Origin: Bacteroidota bacterium
Lineage (GTDB): Bacteria; Bacteroidota; Bacteroidia; NS11-12g; UBA955
NCBI GenBank assembly: GCA_030834125.1
Contig: JAURFW010000006.1
Location: 36,461-100,460, forward strand
DNA length: 64,000 bases
Direction of reading: 5' to 3'
Shown: positions 1-9,629 of the stretch, in pieces
Layout of the letters: each line of letters begins with the position of its first letter
Numbering within the stretch: position 1 is the first letter of the stretch
Program-made: the position numbers and the translations under genes
Notes under the pieces: model-generated
Told to the model about the DNA's origin: nothing
The model's input: the letters and a program-made list of their open reading frames with translations, nothing else
Database searches by the model: none

Positions 1-600
1 TTACGTTTGGTTTCTGATAAAAATTGTGGAAACCGATTTAGTACAACTTTCAATGTTCATTCACGCCCAATAGCCGATTTTAATAATTATACAGAACGAC
101 CAACTATCTTATCTCCTAATGTATTATTAGTGGATTCTAGTTACGATGCTTGGTATTGGGAATGGGACTTTGGTGATGGTAGCCCGTTTGGATTATTTTA
201 TTTTGAGGAGCATGAATATAAAGATACAGGAAACTTTAATGTCAGGTTGGTTGCTTTTTCAGATTTTGGTTGTACCGATACAATGATCAAGGTGATTAGA
301 ATATGGCCAGAGTATAGGCTTTTATTTCCTACTGCTTTTTCACCCAATAATGATGGTATAAATGATAAATATCATATTAAAGGGTTTCATCATTCATTAA
401 ATGCAGTAGATATAAAGATTTATTCTAAAAATGGTATATTGGTTTATCAATCAAATGACATACTGGATGGTTGGGATGGTACCTACATGAATGAGAAAAT
501 AAAATACATGCCATCCGCCCCTTACGAATTGATTTTACATGTTAAGGACCTTTACGGAAAACAAAAGACATTTACCCAGAAGATAAATTTAATTAGATAA
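1..600 (+). CDS. T9SS type B cargo protein, PKD domain + CHU_C tail (3' part)
   Basis: The gene runs in from the left edge; 199 residues are visible and the start is missing. Residues about 20-100 form a PKD-like immunoglobulin-fold domain with the WEWDFGDGS core and a closing FGCTDT motif. Residues about 107-199 are a CHU_C / gliding-associated C-terminal domain (FPTAFSPNNDGIND, then a YQSN...DGWDGTY stretch). Proteins with this type B domain are exported across the outer membrane by the type IX secretion system and usually need a PorP/SprF-family partner; one is encoded at 6637. The next adhesin gene starts 3 bases after the stop, so the two are probably co-transcribed. The function of the missing N-terminal part cannot be judged. 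Confidence 0.85.
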   Translation, partial: LRLVSDKNCGNRFSTTFNVHSRPIADFNNYTERPTILSPNVLLVDSSYDAWYWEWDFGDGSPFGLFYFEEHEYKDTGNFNVRLVAFSDFGCTDTMIKVIRIWPEYRLLFPTAFSPNNDGINDKYHIKGFHHSLNAVDIKIYSKNGILVYQSNDILDGWDGTYMNEKIKYMPSAPYELILHVKDLYGKQKTFTQKINLIR

Positions 601-603
601 TTA

Positions 604-3600
604 GTGAAGTATATACGAAACATATTGCTATTAATAACAGTATTCTTCTTCGGACATCTTAATGCTGTGGATATTAAGGTGAAATCTTCGGTAGCAGTTA
701 GTTGTCACGGCGCTCAAGATGGTAGTGTGGTTTTACAAGGTTTATCTGGTCAATCTCCATACACTTATAAAATCAATAATCAATCAACCTTCTCTAATTC
801 AGATACCTTTAGCGGATTAGCATCTGGTAATTATTGGGGTTTTGTTAAGGACTCGAATGGAGATATTGATTCTGTACAATTTTTCTTGGCTCAACCAAGT
901 GCGTTATCAATTACTAATTCGGTGACTATACCAAATTGCCCCAATAACTCTACGGGACAAATTAATATTAACGTATCCGGTGGATCCGGAGGATATTCAT
1001 ATTCTTGGACAAAAAATGGTCAAATTATTAGTAATACCAGAAATATAGCCAACCTTAAGTCTGGTACATATATATTAGAGGTTACCGATGTTAATCTTTG
1101 TCAAGTAAAAGATACCATTGTAGTTGGAAGCACTAACCCAATTTCTCATTCGGCAATAATATCCGACATAAGTTGTTATAATGTCAACGATGGCTCAATT
1201 AAAATAACTATTTCTGGTACAAGTAATACATACAGTATAAATTGGACCGGGCCAGGTAGTTATACTTCAAGTTTAAGTGAAATTAGTAATTTAAAATCTG
1301 GAAATTACAATTTGACAATAATTGATGATACTACATTATGTGAAATAAATAAAACCTATTTTATTAAAAACCCTGCTGAACTTATAGTATCTATTAAAAA
1401 TAAACGGAATGTTTCGTGTTATGGTGATTCTAATGGGTTGATTCAACCACTTGTTATAGGCGGGTCCCAGCCCTATTTTTATGAATGGACCTCAACTAAT
1501 GGGCAACAATCCTATTCTTCAAGAATAATTGATGCACGTATGGGTAATTACAACCTTGTTGTTACCGACAATAGAAATTGCACGGATACCTTAAATACCA
1601 CAATAACAGAACCTTTATCCTTGCTGTTATCTTCAAATATTAAGGATGTAACGTGTTATTCTAGTCAAGATGGTTCAATAGAATTAACGGTTGGAAGAGG
1701 TTTGCCACCATATATTTATAAATGGTCTACTGGTGATACAAGTAAGAACTTGGCTAGTTTATATGCGGGTGATTATAATATTATCGTTACTGATAGTAAC
1801 GGATGTAATATTAAAAGGAAATTAACTGTTGGAACACCTGCACCTCTTGCAATTAATTATTCGACTAAAGATGTAAAATGTTTTGGTGATAGCACTGGTA
1901 GTTTCACATTTTATATTTCTGGAGGAATTTTTCCGTGGAAATACTTTTCTGTTTTTCCTAATGGTGATACCTCTTTGGTTGCTGTAAATAAAAATTTATT
2001 TTCTGGGAACTATAAAGTATTTGTTGAAGATAATAACCTCTGTAATGATAGTGCCATAATATACGTTTCTCAACCAGATTCAATAAATTTAGATTTAGTT
2101 GTAATTAATCCTGCTTGCAATGGTGGAACAGGTTCTATTTCCGCCAAAGTTCTTGGCGGGGTAAAGCCATATTCTTTTGACTGGATTGATAGTAGTGGTA
2201 GTTTGTTTTCTGGTACTCAGAATGTACTTGGATTAAATAAAGGGCGATATTATTTGCAGTTTTCCGATGCAAATCAATGTTCAATTTATGATTCTTTGAT
2301 AGTAGAAGAACCTCCTAAATTGGAATTAAGTAATGATAGTGTGGCTTTCCCTTATTGTTTAACTGATACATCAGGTTATATTTCGTTTATAACAGTGGGA
2401 GGAACAAAACCCTATGAGTTATATTTAAATAATAATTTAAATAATGGTTCAGGTCTGTATTCAGGGTTAGCTACCGGTAAATATATTGGAGTTGTAATTG
2501 ACTCAAATTTTTGTTCTGATACCATCCAAATTGATCTAAAATATTTAGATACTATTAAACCACAGATAATTATAAATTCACCAACAATTTATCTTGATAA
2601 CCTTGGTAAATCTAATTTAACTAGTCAGTTAGTAGATAATGGGACTTCTGATAATTGTGGAATTTCAAAATTCGAATTACAAAAAACACAGTTCAACTGT
2701 AATGATTTAGGACTCGTAACAACACAGTTAACGGTTTCAGATTTTAGTAATAATACTATTACTCAAACAGTTTCATTAACAGTTAAAGATACAATACCAC
2801 CTAATATTAAAGTAAAGCCCGTTGCTACATATTTGAATAGTCAAGGGTTAGCTACTGTAAATCCAAACTCTGTAAATAACGGAACTTTTGATAACTGTTC
2901 TATAGATTCATTTATATTGATTCAAAGTCAATTTACTTGTAAAGATTTAGGAATTAATTCAATTCCTGTTAGAGTAGTTGATGTATCGGGGAATGTTTCA
3001 CTTTCAAACGTTTCAATTTCTGTTTTAGATACAACTAAGCCTGTGTTAAAATATCAAACAGTAAATTGTTATTTAAGTTCTTCAGGGTTAGGAATAATTG
3101 ATTCATCCGATATTGATGCTGGTAGTTTTGATAATTGTTCAATCACCAGAAGAACTATTGATAAACGCATATTTAGCTGTGCAGATTTGGGAAATAATTT
3201 TGTTCGATACACTATATATGATAAAAGTGGAAACTTTTCCTCTGCTTTAGTTAAGGTTGTTGTAATTGATACTGTTTCGCCTGAAATAAGAACAAAGTCA
3301 AAAACATTGTATTTAAATCAGTATGGGTATACAGTTCTTTCTCCAAATGACATAGACGACAATAGTACAGACAATTGTGCTATTGCGAGTAAGGTTATTA
3401 ATCAAAGTGTTTTTTCTTGTAATGATGTTGGAAATCGAATAGTTACTTTAAGTGTTTTTGATCCTTCAGGAAACGTATCATCTTCAAATATTCAGGTAAC
3501 TATTAAAGATACAACAAATCCGATTAATAAAACTCGAAATCCTACAATTTATCTGGATCAAAATGGGGTGGCACGATTATCTGTATACGATGTAGATAAT

Positions 3601-6600
3601 GGTACAAAAGATAATTGTGGAATTTCAGTTAGTAGTATTTCTGAGGATAAATTCTTTTGTTTTGAACGTGGAACTAAAACTCTAAAGTTTAAGAGTGTAG
3701 ATAATATAGGAAATGAATCAATAAGTACATTTGAGGTTAAAATTCGTGATACTATTCGACCGGTAATTAAAGCAATTCCAAAAGATATTTATTTAAATCA
3801 ATATGGATCAGCTACAATAAGTCCAGAATATTTCGATAACGGGAGTTTTGATAACTGTGGAATTAAAAATAAAATATTAAGTAAAAGTAGTTTCAATTGT
3901 TCTGACATAGGCAATGCAAATATTGTTTATGAAATTATAGATTCTTCAGGGAATAATCAACTAGAAGTTTTATCCTTTAGAGTTTATGATACTATCTCTC
4001 CAATTATTAAAATCCCTAACTACATAAGATTTTTAGATTCAACCGGTGTAGCATCAATTTCTTTTACAGATGTAGTCCCATTTATTCGTGATAATTGTGA
4101 AATTTTGTCTATTGAATTGTCAGATACTACCTTTTTATGTGACAAAATTGGACTTAATCAGGTTTTCTGTACTGTTATTGATAAGTCACTGAATAAATCT
4201 AGAATTCCTTTTTTTGTTGAGGTTTTTGATACTATTCGTCCTGTTCTAAAATTAAAAAATATTGACGTACTAATTGATACCTCAGGTTATGTAGATATTA
4301 CTCCATATTCCTTGGTAGATTCAATTAAAGAGAATTGTGGTATCAAGGACATTTATATTAGCAATAAAAGGTTTTTTACTTATAATGAAGGATTAAATTT
4401 TGTTTACATTTCAGTTGTAGATAATTCAAATAATTCATCGGGTGATATTATTGGACAAATAAATGTGATTTTAGGCGATTTGGATCAGGATAGTATTCCA
4501 GACTATATAGAAGGTCCATACGATTTTGACGGGGATTTAGTGCCAAACTATTTGGATAAAGACTCTGATAATGATGGTATACTTGATGTTGATGAAAATG
4601 GTGGCTTTAAGGAATTATTGGATCAAGACGAGGATGGATACTTTAATATATTTGATATTGATACTGACGGTGATGGCATTATGGATTTATTTGAGACCAA
4701 TGGTTTTGATGTAGAGCCCTATGATGGAAGAATTGGAATCGGTAAGGTAAATGTTGATATAATTACCGGTATTCCAATTTTATCCAATAACGCTGCTGGA
4801 GCGTCATTAATCGATACCGATTCTGACGGAATAAATGATTTTAAAGATGTTGATTCAGATAATGATGGTATTGATGATTCAATAGAAAAAGGCAAAATTC
4901 TATTGCCTGTGGATACAGATGGTGATGGGATTTTTGATTTTAGAGATACTGATTCAGATAATGATGGAATTGATGACATTGTAGAAGGGATTACTGATAC
5001 GGATGGTGATTTATTAAAAAACTATGTGGATTTAGATTCAGATAATGATTTAATTTCAGATTCAATAGAGGGTGTTAATGATCTTGATTTGGATGGTTTG
5101 GGAAATTGGATTGACACCGACAGTGATGGTGATGGTATAAAAGATAAAAAAGAAACACAATTTGATTCGGATAAGGACGGACTTGGGAATTGGTTGGATA
5201 TTGATGCCGATAACGATGGAATTTCTGATATTATTGAAACGGAAAATGATTTTGATTCTGATGGATATCCAAATTTCTTGGATATTGACTCCGATAATGA
5301 CTTTATCAAGGATTCAATAGAAGCTATTCCCTTGGTTGGAAATATCCCATTCGACAACGATAATGATGGTGTTCCCGATTACTTAGATTATGATTCCGAT
5401 AATGATATTATTGATGATTATATTGAAGGAACTGCAGATGCCGATAATGATGGAATAATGAATTATCGAGATTTCGATTCTGATAATGATGGTGTGGATG
5501 ATTTGATTGAAGGAAATGGAGATACTGATTCAGATGGAATCCCAGATGTTATTGATGAAGATAGCGATAATGATGGTATTCCCGATATAATTGAAGGGAA
5601 TGATGACGTTGATGCAGATCTTGTTCCTAATTATAAGGATTTGGACTCTGATAATGATGGAATTAATGATATCAGGGAATGTGGGTATTCAGATTCCTTG
5701 GGTACCGGAATGATAAAAGTCGGAGATACTTTAGCAATGGCTCAGATAACAAAAGATATTGATGGGGATGGTTTATATAATTTTGTTGATAATGATTCTG
5801 ATGGCGATGGTATTTCAGACTTATTTGAATCTGGTTTTGGGTATTATGATTTAGATTATAATGGTATGGTTGATGGTTCCGACGCAGATGGTGATGGTAT
5901 TTTCGATTATGCAGATGGCTTAGAGGGTCAATTTGGTGATAGATATGATTTAGAGGTGTTAGATAGTGATGCTGATACCATTAGAGATTTCGAGGATATT
6001 GATAGTGATAATGACAGAATTCCTGATGTAGTTGAGACATGGATAGATCATGACTTTGATGGAATTTCAAGCTATTTAGATTACGATAGCGATAATGATA
6101 AAATTTTTGATGTTATTGAAACCGCTGACGATTTTGACAATGACGGTTTGGGTAATTTTATTGATTTAGATAGTGATGGGGATAATATAATTGATGAAAT
6201 TGAAGGTACTAAAGACTATGATCGAGATGGATCGCCTAACTATTTAGATTTTGATAGTGATAATGATGGTAAATCTGACTTAGTTGAAGGCTTATCGGAT
6301 AAGGATAGAAATAATCGGCCAGACTATATTGACCCAAAAATATTTGTTCCAGAAATATTTACACCGAATAAAGACGGGATTAATGAACTTTTAATATTAA
6401 CTGGATTAAATAATTATCCTAATTCAACATTATCAATTTATAATCAATGGGGTCAATTAGTGTATCAATCCAACGGATTATATAACAATGATTGGGATGG
6501 TACTTACTTAAATAGTGGTAAAGTTCTTTCTGAAGGTATATACTTTTATATATTACAATATAAACGTGACGACGATGAATTTTATAAACGATCACCTGAA

Positions 6601-6627
6601 AAAGGAAACATTTATATAAAACCCTAA
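604..6627 (+). CDS. Mosaic T9SS adhesin: SprB repeats, HYR-like repeats, DxDxDG stalk, CHU_C tail
   Basis: A 2,007-aa secreted protein. The GTG start lies 3 bases after the previous stop and opens a clean signal peptide (basic MKYIR, then a hydrophobic core to about residue 22). Order of parts: eight SprB-type repeats (about 27-645; hallmarks SCYGDSNG, GG..PY.Y.W, SG.Y...VTD); eight HYR/Ig-like repeats of about 80 aa (about 649-1288; DT..P.I start, DNC.I and F.C.D.G cysteines); a long Asp-rich thrombospondin type 3-like stalk (about 1290-1905; DSDNDGIDD units) that by family knowledge binds calcium; and a CHU_C type B secretion domain (about 1910-2007; FVPEIFTPNKDGINE). It is followed after 9 bases by a PorP/SprF gene, as sprB is by sprF in gliding Flavobacteria. 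Probably a surface adhesin; the ligand is unknown. The eighth HYR-like repeat lacks its second cysteine. Confidence 0.92.
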   Translation: MKYIRNILLLITVFFFGHLNAVDIKVKSSVAVSCHGAQDGSVVLQGLSGQSPYTYKINNQSTFSNSDTFSGLASGNYWGFVKDSNGDIDSVQFFLAQPSALSITNSVTIPNCPNNSTGQININVSGGSGGYSYSWTKNGQIISNTRNIANLKSGTYILEVTDVNLCQVKDTIVVGSTNPISHSAIISDISCYNVNDGSIKITISGTSNTYSINWTGPGSYTSSLSEISNLKSGNYNLTIIDDTTLCEINKTYFIKNPAELIVSIKNKRNVSCYGDSNGLIQPLVIGGSQPYFYEWTSTNGQQSYSSRIIDARMGNYNLVVTDNRNCTDTLNTTITEPLSLLLSSNIKDVTCYSSQDGSIELTVGRGLPPYIYKWSTGDTSKNLASLYAGDYNIIVTDSNGCNIKRKLTVGTPAPLAINYSTKDVKCFGDSTGSFTFYISGGIFPWKYFSVFPNGDTSLVAVNKNLFSGNYKVFVEDNNLCNDSAIIYVSQPDSINLDLVVINPACNGGTGSISAKVLGGVKPYSFDWIDSSGSLFSGTQNVLGLNKGRYYLQFSDANQCSIYDSLIVEEPPKLELSNDSVAFPYCLTDTSGYISFITVGGTKPYELYLNNNLNNGSGLYSGLATGKYIGVVIDSNFCSDTIQIDLKYLDTIKPQIIINSPTIYLDNLGKSNLTSQLVDNGTSDNCGISKFELQKTQFNCNDLGLVTTQLTVSDFSNNTITQTVSLTVKDTIPPNIKVKPVATYLNSQGLATVNPNSVNNGTFDNCSIDSFILIQSQFTCKDLGINSIPVRVVDVSGNVSLSNVSISVLDTTKPVLKYQTVNCYLSSSGLGIIDSSDIDAGSFDNCSITRRTIDKRIFSCADLGNNFVRYTIYDKSGNFSSALVKVVVIDTVSPEIRTKSKTLYLNQYGYTVLSPNDIDDNSTDNCAIASKVINQSVFSCNDVGNRIVTLSVFDPSGNVSSSNIQVTIKDTTNPINKTRNPTIYLDQNGVARLSVYDVDNGTKDNCGISVSSISEDKFFCFERGTKTLKFKSVDNIGNESISTFEVKIRDTIRPVIKAIPKDIYLNQYGSATISPEYFDNGSFDNCGIKNKILSKSSFNCSDIGNANIVYEIIDSSGNNQLEVLSFRVYDTISPIIKIPNYIRFLDSTGVASISFTDVVPFIRDNCEILSIELSDTTFLCDKIGLNQVFCTVIDKSLNKSRIPFFVEVFDTIRPVLKLKNIDVLIDTSGYVDITPYSLVDSIKENCGIKDIYISNKRFFTYNEGLNFVYISVVDNSNNSSGDIIGQINVILGDLDQDSIPDYIEGPYDFDGDLVPNYLDKDSDNDGILDVDENGGFKELLDQDEDGYFNIFDIDTDGDGIMDLFETNGFDVEPYDGRIGIGKVNVDIITGIPILSNNAAGASLIDTDSDGINDFKDVDSDNDGIDDSIEKGKILLPVDTDGDGIFDFRDTDSDNDGIDDIVEGITDTDGDLLKNYVDLDSDNDLISDSIEGVNDLDLDGLGNWIDTDSDGDGIKDKKETQFDSDKDGLGNWLDIDADNDGISDIIETENDFDSDGYPNFLDIDSDNDFIKDSIEAIPLVGNIPFDNDNDGVPDYLDYDSDNDIIDDYIEGTADADNDGIMNYRDFDSDNDGVDDLIEGNGDTDSDGIPDVIDEDSDNDGIPDIIEGNDDVDADLVPNYKDLDSDNDGINDIRECGYSDSLGTGMIKVGDTLAMAQITKDIDGDGLYNFVDNDSDGDGISDLFESGFGYYDLDYNGMVDGSDADGDGIFDYADGLEGQFGDRYDLEVLDSDADTIRDFEDIDSDNDRIPDVVETWIDHDFDGISSYLDYDSDNDKIFDVIETADDFDNDGLGNFIDLDSDGDNIIDEIEGTKDYDRDGSPNYLDFDSDNDGKSDLVEGLSDKDRNNRPDYIDPKIFVPEIFTPNKDGINELLILTGLNNYPNSTLSIYNQWGQLVYQSNGLYNNDWDGTYLNSGKVLSEGIYFYILQYKRDDDEFYKRSPEKGNIYIKP
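682..2545 (+). repeat. Eight SprB-type repeats in the 2,007-aa adhesin
   Basis: Eight tandem units of about 75-85 residues. Each opens with a cysteine motif (SCHGAQDGS, NCPNNSTGQ, SCYNVNDGS, SCYGDSNGL, TCYSSQDGS, KCFGDSTGS, ACNGGTGS, YCLTDTSGY) and closes with a VTD-type strand. Boundaries are approximate. SprB repeats are named after the gliding adhesin of Flavobacterium. Confidence 0.82.
2548..4474 (+). repeat. Eight HYR/Ig-like repeats of about 80 aa
   Basis: Each unit starts with a DT..P element, has a YL...G strand, a DNC.I cysteine, an F.C.D.G cysteine and a D.SGN turn, and ends just before the next DT. Spacing is very even, near 240 bases. Repeat 8 has RFFTYNEG where the others have the second cysteine, leaving its ENCGI cysteine unpaired. 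Confidence 0.82.
4475..6333 (+). repeat. Thrombospondin type 3-like Asp-rich stalk (about 17 units)
   Basis: About 17 DxDSDNDGxxDxxE units by eye, alternating with DxDxDGxxNxxD half-units. This is the classic calcium-loop pattern of thrombospondin type 3 repeats. It lies between the HYR-like region and the CHU_C tail, so it probably forms a calcium-stiffened stalk near the cell surface. GAT-rich coding here creates false Ser-rich open frames on the other strand. Confidence 0.85.
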
Positions 6628-6636
6628 TCCTGATCA

Positions 6637-7584
6637 ATGAGAATTTCGAGACTAAATATTTTATTGATTCTACTTTTTTTGGGTGTTTATCCGTTATTCT
6701 CCCAACAGGTAGCTTTAATTTCCCAATATGATAGGGTTGCCGGTATTCAGAATCCAGCTTACAATGGAATTCATAATACAATGCGAATAGATGGAATAAG
6801 TAGAGTACAATGGATGAATTTTCCCGGTAGTCCAAAATACACGGCATTGTCTGTTCAAGCCCCTGTTTCTCAAAGTATAGCTTTGGCTGGACAGTTTCAA
6901 ACTTTAGGAGTTGGTGATTTTGAATATGCTCCTCCTTTATCAATGAGTTCATATACAATTGATCTCGCCTATCACAAACAATTGTCTAAGAATTTAAATA
7001 TTTCTACCGGACTGAGAACTGGTTTATTCAGTTTTGGAATGAATTTAGGACAATTAATTAGTGAAATTCCCGATGACATTGCAGTTGCAGGTAATAATTA
7101 TTCTTTTAATGCTCCGCTAGTCGGTGGTGGAGTTCTTGCATATGGCCGAAATTACTATTTAGGAGTATCTATGCCACAATATGCTTTGATTTCTAATCAA
7201 CTCATTGAAAATGTTAATCTTAATTATAATGCCAGGAGCTACTATTTATTAACCGCGGGCTACATACAATCATTTTTTCGAGATATATTTTCAGTTAAAC
7301 CCACAATTCAAGTTAGAAAATATGAAGGATTAAAGGAGCAAATAGATGGCAATATTTACTTTTATTATCTTCAAGATTTTATGTTAGGTTACGGTTACCG
7401 TTCCGTAGGATCCCACCAATTAAGTAGTATGATAAAAATAAACCCATATTTTAATATTTATTACTTATATGAATTTGGTCGGTTCCGAAATGAGGGAATT
7501 GCTTATTCTTCTCAAGAATTTGGGTTGCGTTATGAATTAAATTATTTGGAGCAAAAAATTAAAACACCACCAAGATTTTATTAA
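6637..7584 (+). CDS. PorP/SprF-family type IX secretion membrane protein
   Basis: A 315-aa outer-membrane protein with a signal peptide (hydrophobic residues 6-20, ending ...LFSQQ). The opening after cleavage, QVALISQYDRVAGIQNPAYNG, without quoting more, is the family signature: QY..N....NPAY.G, followed by beta-strand-rich sequence to an aromatic C-terminus. Family members are barrels that associate with the T9SS and are needed to export or anchor type B (CHU_C) cargo; SprF serves SprB in Flavobacterium johnsoniae. It sits 9 bases after the 2,007-aa adhesin and 3 bases before an OmpA-family gene, within one operon, so it is the likely partner of the adhesins on either side. Its length is typical of the family. 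Confidence 0.9.
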   Translation: MRISRLNILLILLFLGVYPLFSQQVALISQYDRVAGIQNPAYNGIHNTMRIDGISRVQWMNFPGSPKYTALSVQAPVSQSIALAGQFQTLGVGDFEYAPPLSMSSYTIDLAYHKQLSKNLNISTGLRTGLFSFGMNLGQLISEIPDDIAVAGNNYSFNAPLVGGGVLAYGRNYYLGVSMPQYALISNQLIENVNLNYNARSYYLLTAGYIQSFFRDIFSVKPTIQVRKYEGLKEQIDGNIYFYYLQDFMLGYGYRSVGSHQLSSMIKINPYFNIYYLYEFGRFRNEGIAYSSQEFGLRYELNYLEQKIKTPPRFY

Positions 7585-7587
7585 TTT

Positions 7588-9477
7588 ATGTTAAAGCCGG
7601 AATATCTTTTTTTATGGATTCTATTTCATTTGGGTGCTGTTGAGTTACCCCAGCGTTTGTCAGAACGGGGAAAACAAAAAACTCCTGTTACCGAGCTAAT
7701 GAATGAATATAAATATGTTACGGCAAGCACCTATTATAAAAACGAGAAAAAAATTCGAAACTTACAAGAATTAAGATCATTAGCATTAGTGTTTGATCGT
7801 CTAGGTTATACAGATACAGCATTTATTTTGTATCAAAAAGGAATTCGTAAATACCCAAAAAAGGTTTCTGATTTTGACCGATTAAATATTGCTATGTTTT
7901 CAAAAAAATTAGGTAACAATATATTATCTGATAGTTTGATAGGTTTTATTAAAGCAAATGGGCAATATGTTAATCAGCCCATATTCCCGGAATGGAGCAC
8001 CCCTGATTTTTTGAATATTCCAAAACAGTCTAAAATGTTTAACCAAACTCCAATAAGGCAGTTTGAGGATAGTAATGGATCTAATTGTTTTGGAATAGTT
8101 TACGATTCTCACAAGAAGAAATATTATATAAATCGAAGACTAAATGCGTTTTCAGGTTTTTGGGGAGAAAACTCTATCTTAGATGGAAAACCGTATTCAT
8201 CAATCTATTCTATTAATAATAACACAAAAAAGGGTTTAAAGTCATTGTCTCCTTTCGAATTTCAAACGCCAAATCGCAACCTTGAAATAACTGATGTAGA
8301 CGAAAAAGGATCTTTGTATGTAACAGTCAATTCAAGGTATGTTAATGATTCAGATGTATACTGTTTGAATATCAATCAACTGAAATATGATAGCGCAGTA
8401 TCCAAATATGTCCTTAATGGTTTAGGTTTAGATAAGTTCGAATTTAATGCATCAGGATTAGTTATAAGTCCCGATAAGCAACATGCAATGTTTGTGAGTG
8501 ATATGCTTGGAACATTAGGTAAATCGGACATACTATATGGTGATTTAATTTGGGAAAACAATATACCAAAAATTGAAAATTACACTTTAATAAGTGGTTC
8601 CGTAAATACTATTTTATCAGATTTTGATCCTTGTTTTATTACTGATAATATTGTTGCTTTTGCATCTGAAGGACATATAGGGATGGGAGGATCAGATATA
8701 TACTTTTATCACCTATACAATGGCACTTTAATTCATGCTGGAAACTTGGTAAATACTAATGCTAATGAACATTCACCTCGTTATATTAACGGAGATTTTT
8801 ATTTTTCTCGACAATTAAAAACGGATAACTCGGAGTTGTATAAAATTTCATTGGATACTCAACTATTGGAAGGATTACTCCAATTTACACCAGTCTTTAG
8901 CAATACCGATGATATGAATTATAGCGATTCAGTAGTAGGCGAAAATGATGATTTGGCAGATTTAAATAATGATGAAAAAATTGTAAAATATGTAAATGAG
9001 ATTTTAAAATCTTCAGATTACAGAAAGCAAGAATACATACGTGGAATTAAATTCATTTTATTACCAGATTCTGTGCGCCGTATATATTTGGAAAATTTGG
9101 ATTCGAGCGTCGATTACAGGGATATTAGGTTTATGACTCTAAAGCATCCTCAGGGCGATTTTGAAATAGAGGGAGATTATAAGCGTGAACTAGATTTATT
9201 GATAATTGCTCTAAATAAAAGAAAAGATTGGAGTGTTGAAATAAGATCTTATACCGATTCAAGAGGCTCAAAATGGTTCAATAACCGCCTATCCAAGAAA
9301 CGAGCTACTTACCTTAAATCTTACATTGAAAAAAATGGGATAGAAGCCACTCGGGTAATTGCACGAGGAATGGGCGAGGAGTATTTAATTAACCATTGTT
9401 TTGATGGGGCACCTTGTACAGAAGATGAACATAGAGCAAATCGTCGAACAGAATTAATTTTACAAAAGGTTAATTAA
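7588..9477 (+). CDS. OmpA-family protein with TPR-like and beta-propeller (PD40-like) regions
   Basis: A 629-aa envelope protein, starting 3 bases after the PorP/SprF stop. A short hydrophobic N-terminus (residues 5-18) probably acts as signal peptide. Residues about 35-130 look TPR-like (paired helices, YQKGIRKYP). Residues about 150-450 have propeller-like blades (LVISPDKQHAMFVSD, GGSDIYFYHL). Residues about 520-629 form an OmpA peptidoglycan-binding domain (IRSYTDSRGS, NNRLSKKRATYLKSYI, RANRRTELIL). The architecture resembles PorE, a periplasmic T9SS component that links the machinery to peptidoglycan, but no carboxypeptidase-regulatory domain was seen, so it is probably a locus-specific relative rather than PorE itself. 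It closes the first operon. Confidence 0.82.
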   Translation: MLKPEYLFLWILFHLGAVELPQRLSERGKQKTPVTELMNEYKYVTASTYYKNEKKIRNLQELRSLALVFDRLGYTDTAFILYQKGIRKYPKKVSDFDRLNIAMFSKKLGNNILSDSLIGFIKANGQYVNQPIFPEWSTPDFLNIPKQSKMFNQTPIRQFEDSNGSNCFGIVYDSHKKKYYINRRLNAFSGFWGENSILDGKPYSSIYSINNNTKKGLKSLSPFEFQTPNRNLEITDVDEKGSLYVTVNSRYVNDSDVYCLNINQLKYDSAVSKYVLNGLGLDKFEFNASGLVISPDKQHAMFVSDMLGTLGKSDILYGDLIWENNIPKIENYTLISGSVNTILSDFDPCFITDNIVAFASEGHIGMGGSDIYFYHLYNGTLIHAGNLVNTNANEHSPRYINGDFYFSRQLKTDNSELYKISLDTQLLEGLLQFTPVFSNTDDMNYSDSVVGENDDLADLNNDEKIVKYVNEILKSSDYRKQEYIRGIKFILLPDSVRRIYLENLDSSVDYRDIRFMTLKHPQGDFEIEGDYKRELDLLIIALNKRKDWSVEIRSYTDSRGSKWFNNRLSKKRATYLKSYIEKNGIEATRVIARGMGEEYLINHCFDGAPCTEDEHRANRRTELILQKVN

Positions 9478-9536
9478 CTAAAAAAATCATACCATTTACC
9501 AAATAGTGTTATCATAAGATCTACTTAATTATTTGA

Positions 9537-9592
9537 TTATCAAGTATTTCATACAATAAAACACTGCTCAGTGTTGATAACATCTTGATAAC
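9537..9592. promoter_or_regulatory. Candidate operator: TTGATAAC repeats and a palindrome
   Basis: Upstream of the giant adhesin gene, TTGATAAC occurs at 9574-9581 and again at 9585-9592, exactly 11 bases apart (one helical turn). An inverted TTATCAA lies at 9537-9543. A 7-bp palindrome (AACACTG-CT-CAGTGTT) occupies 9560-9575. The second copy abuts the candidate -33 TTG at 9593. The layout fits a transcription-factor site, but no regulator is identified. Confidence 0.4.
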
Positions 9593-9623
9593 TTGGGATT
9601 TCAGTTGCATTTTTATATTTTTG
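9593..9623 (+). promoter_or_regulatory. Bacteroidota-type promoter of the giant adhesin gene
   Basis: TTG (9593-9595), a 20-base spacer, then TATTTTTG (9616-9623), matching the Bacteroidota sigma-ABfA pattern TTG-N19-TAnnTTTG. The first ATG is only 6 bases further on, so the transcript should begin at or beside it. Confidence 0.65.
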
Positions 9624-9629
9624 TAAGTT

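Noticed and set aside
4719..5357. Two minus-strand open frames rich in Ser inside the 2,007-aa adhesin gene
   Set aside because: They are antisense readings of repeated GAT-rich Asp codons in the calcium-type stalk; the low-complexity SLSES pattern has no start signal or family similarity.
6419..6958. Minus-strand 179-codon frame across the adhesin/PorP junction
   Set aside because: It overlaps two well-supported genes, has no signal or domain, and no promoter box.
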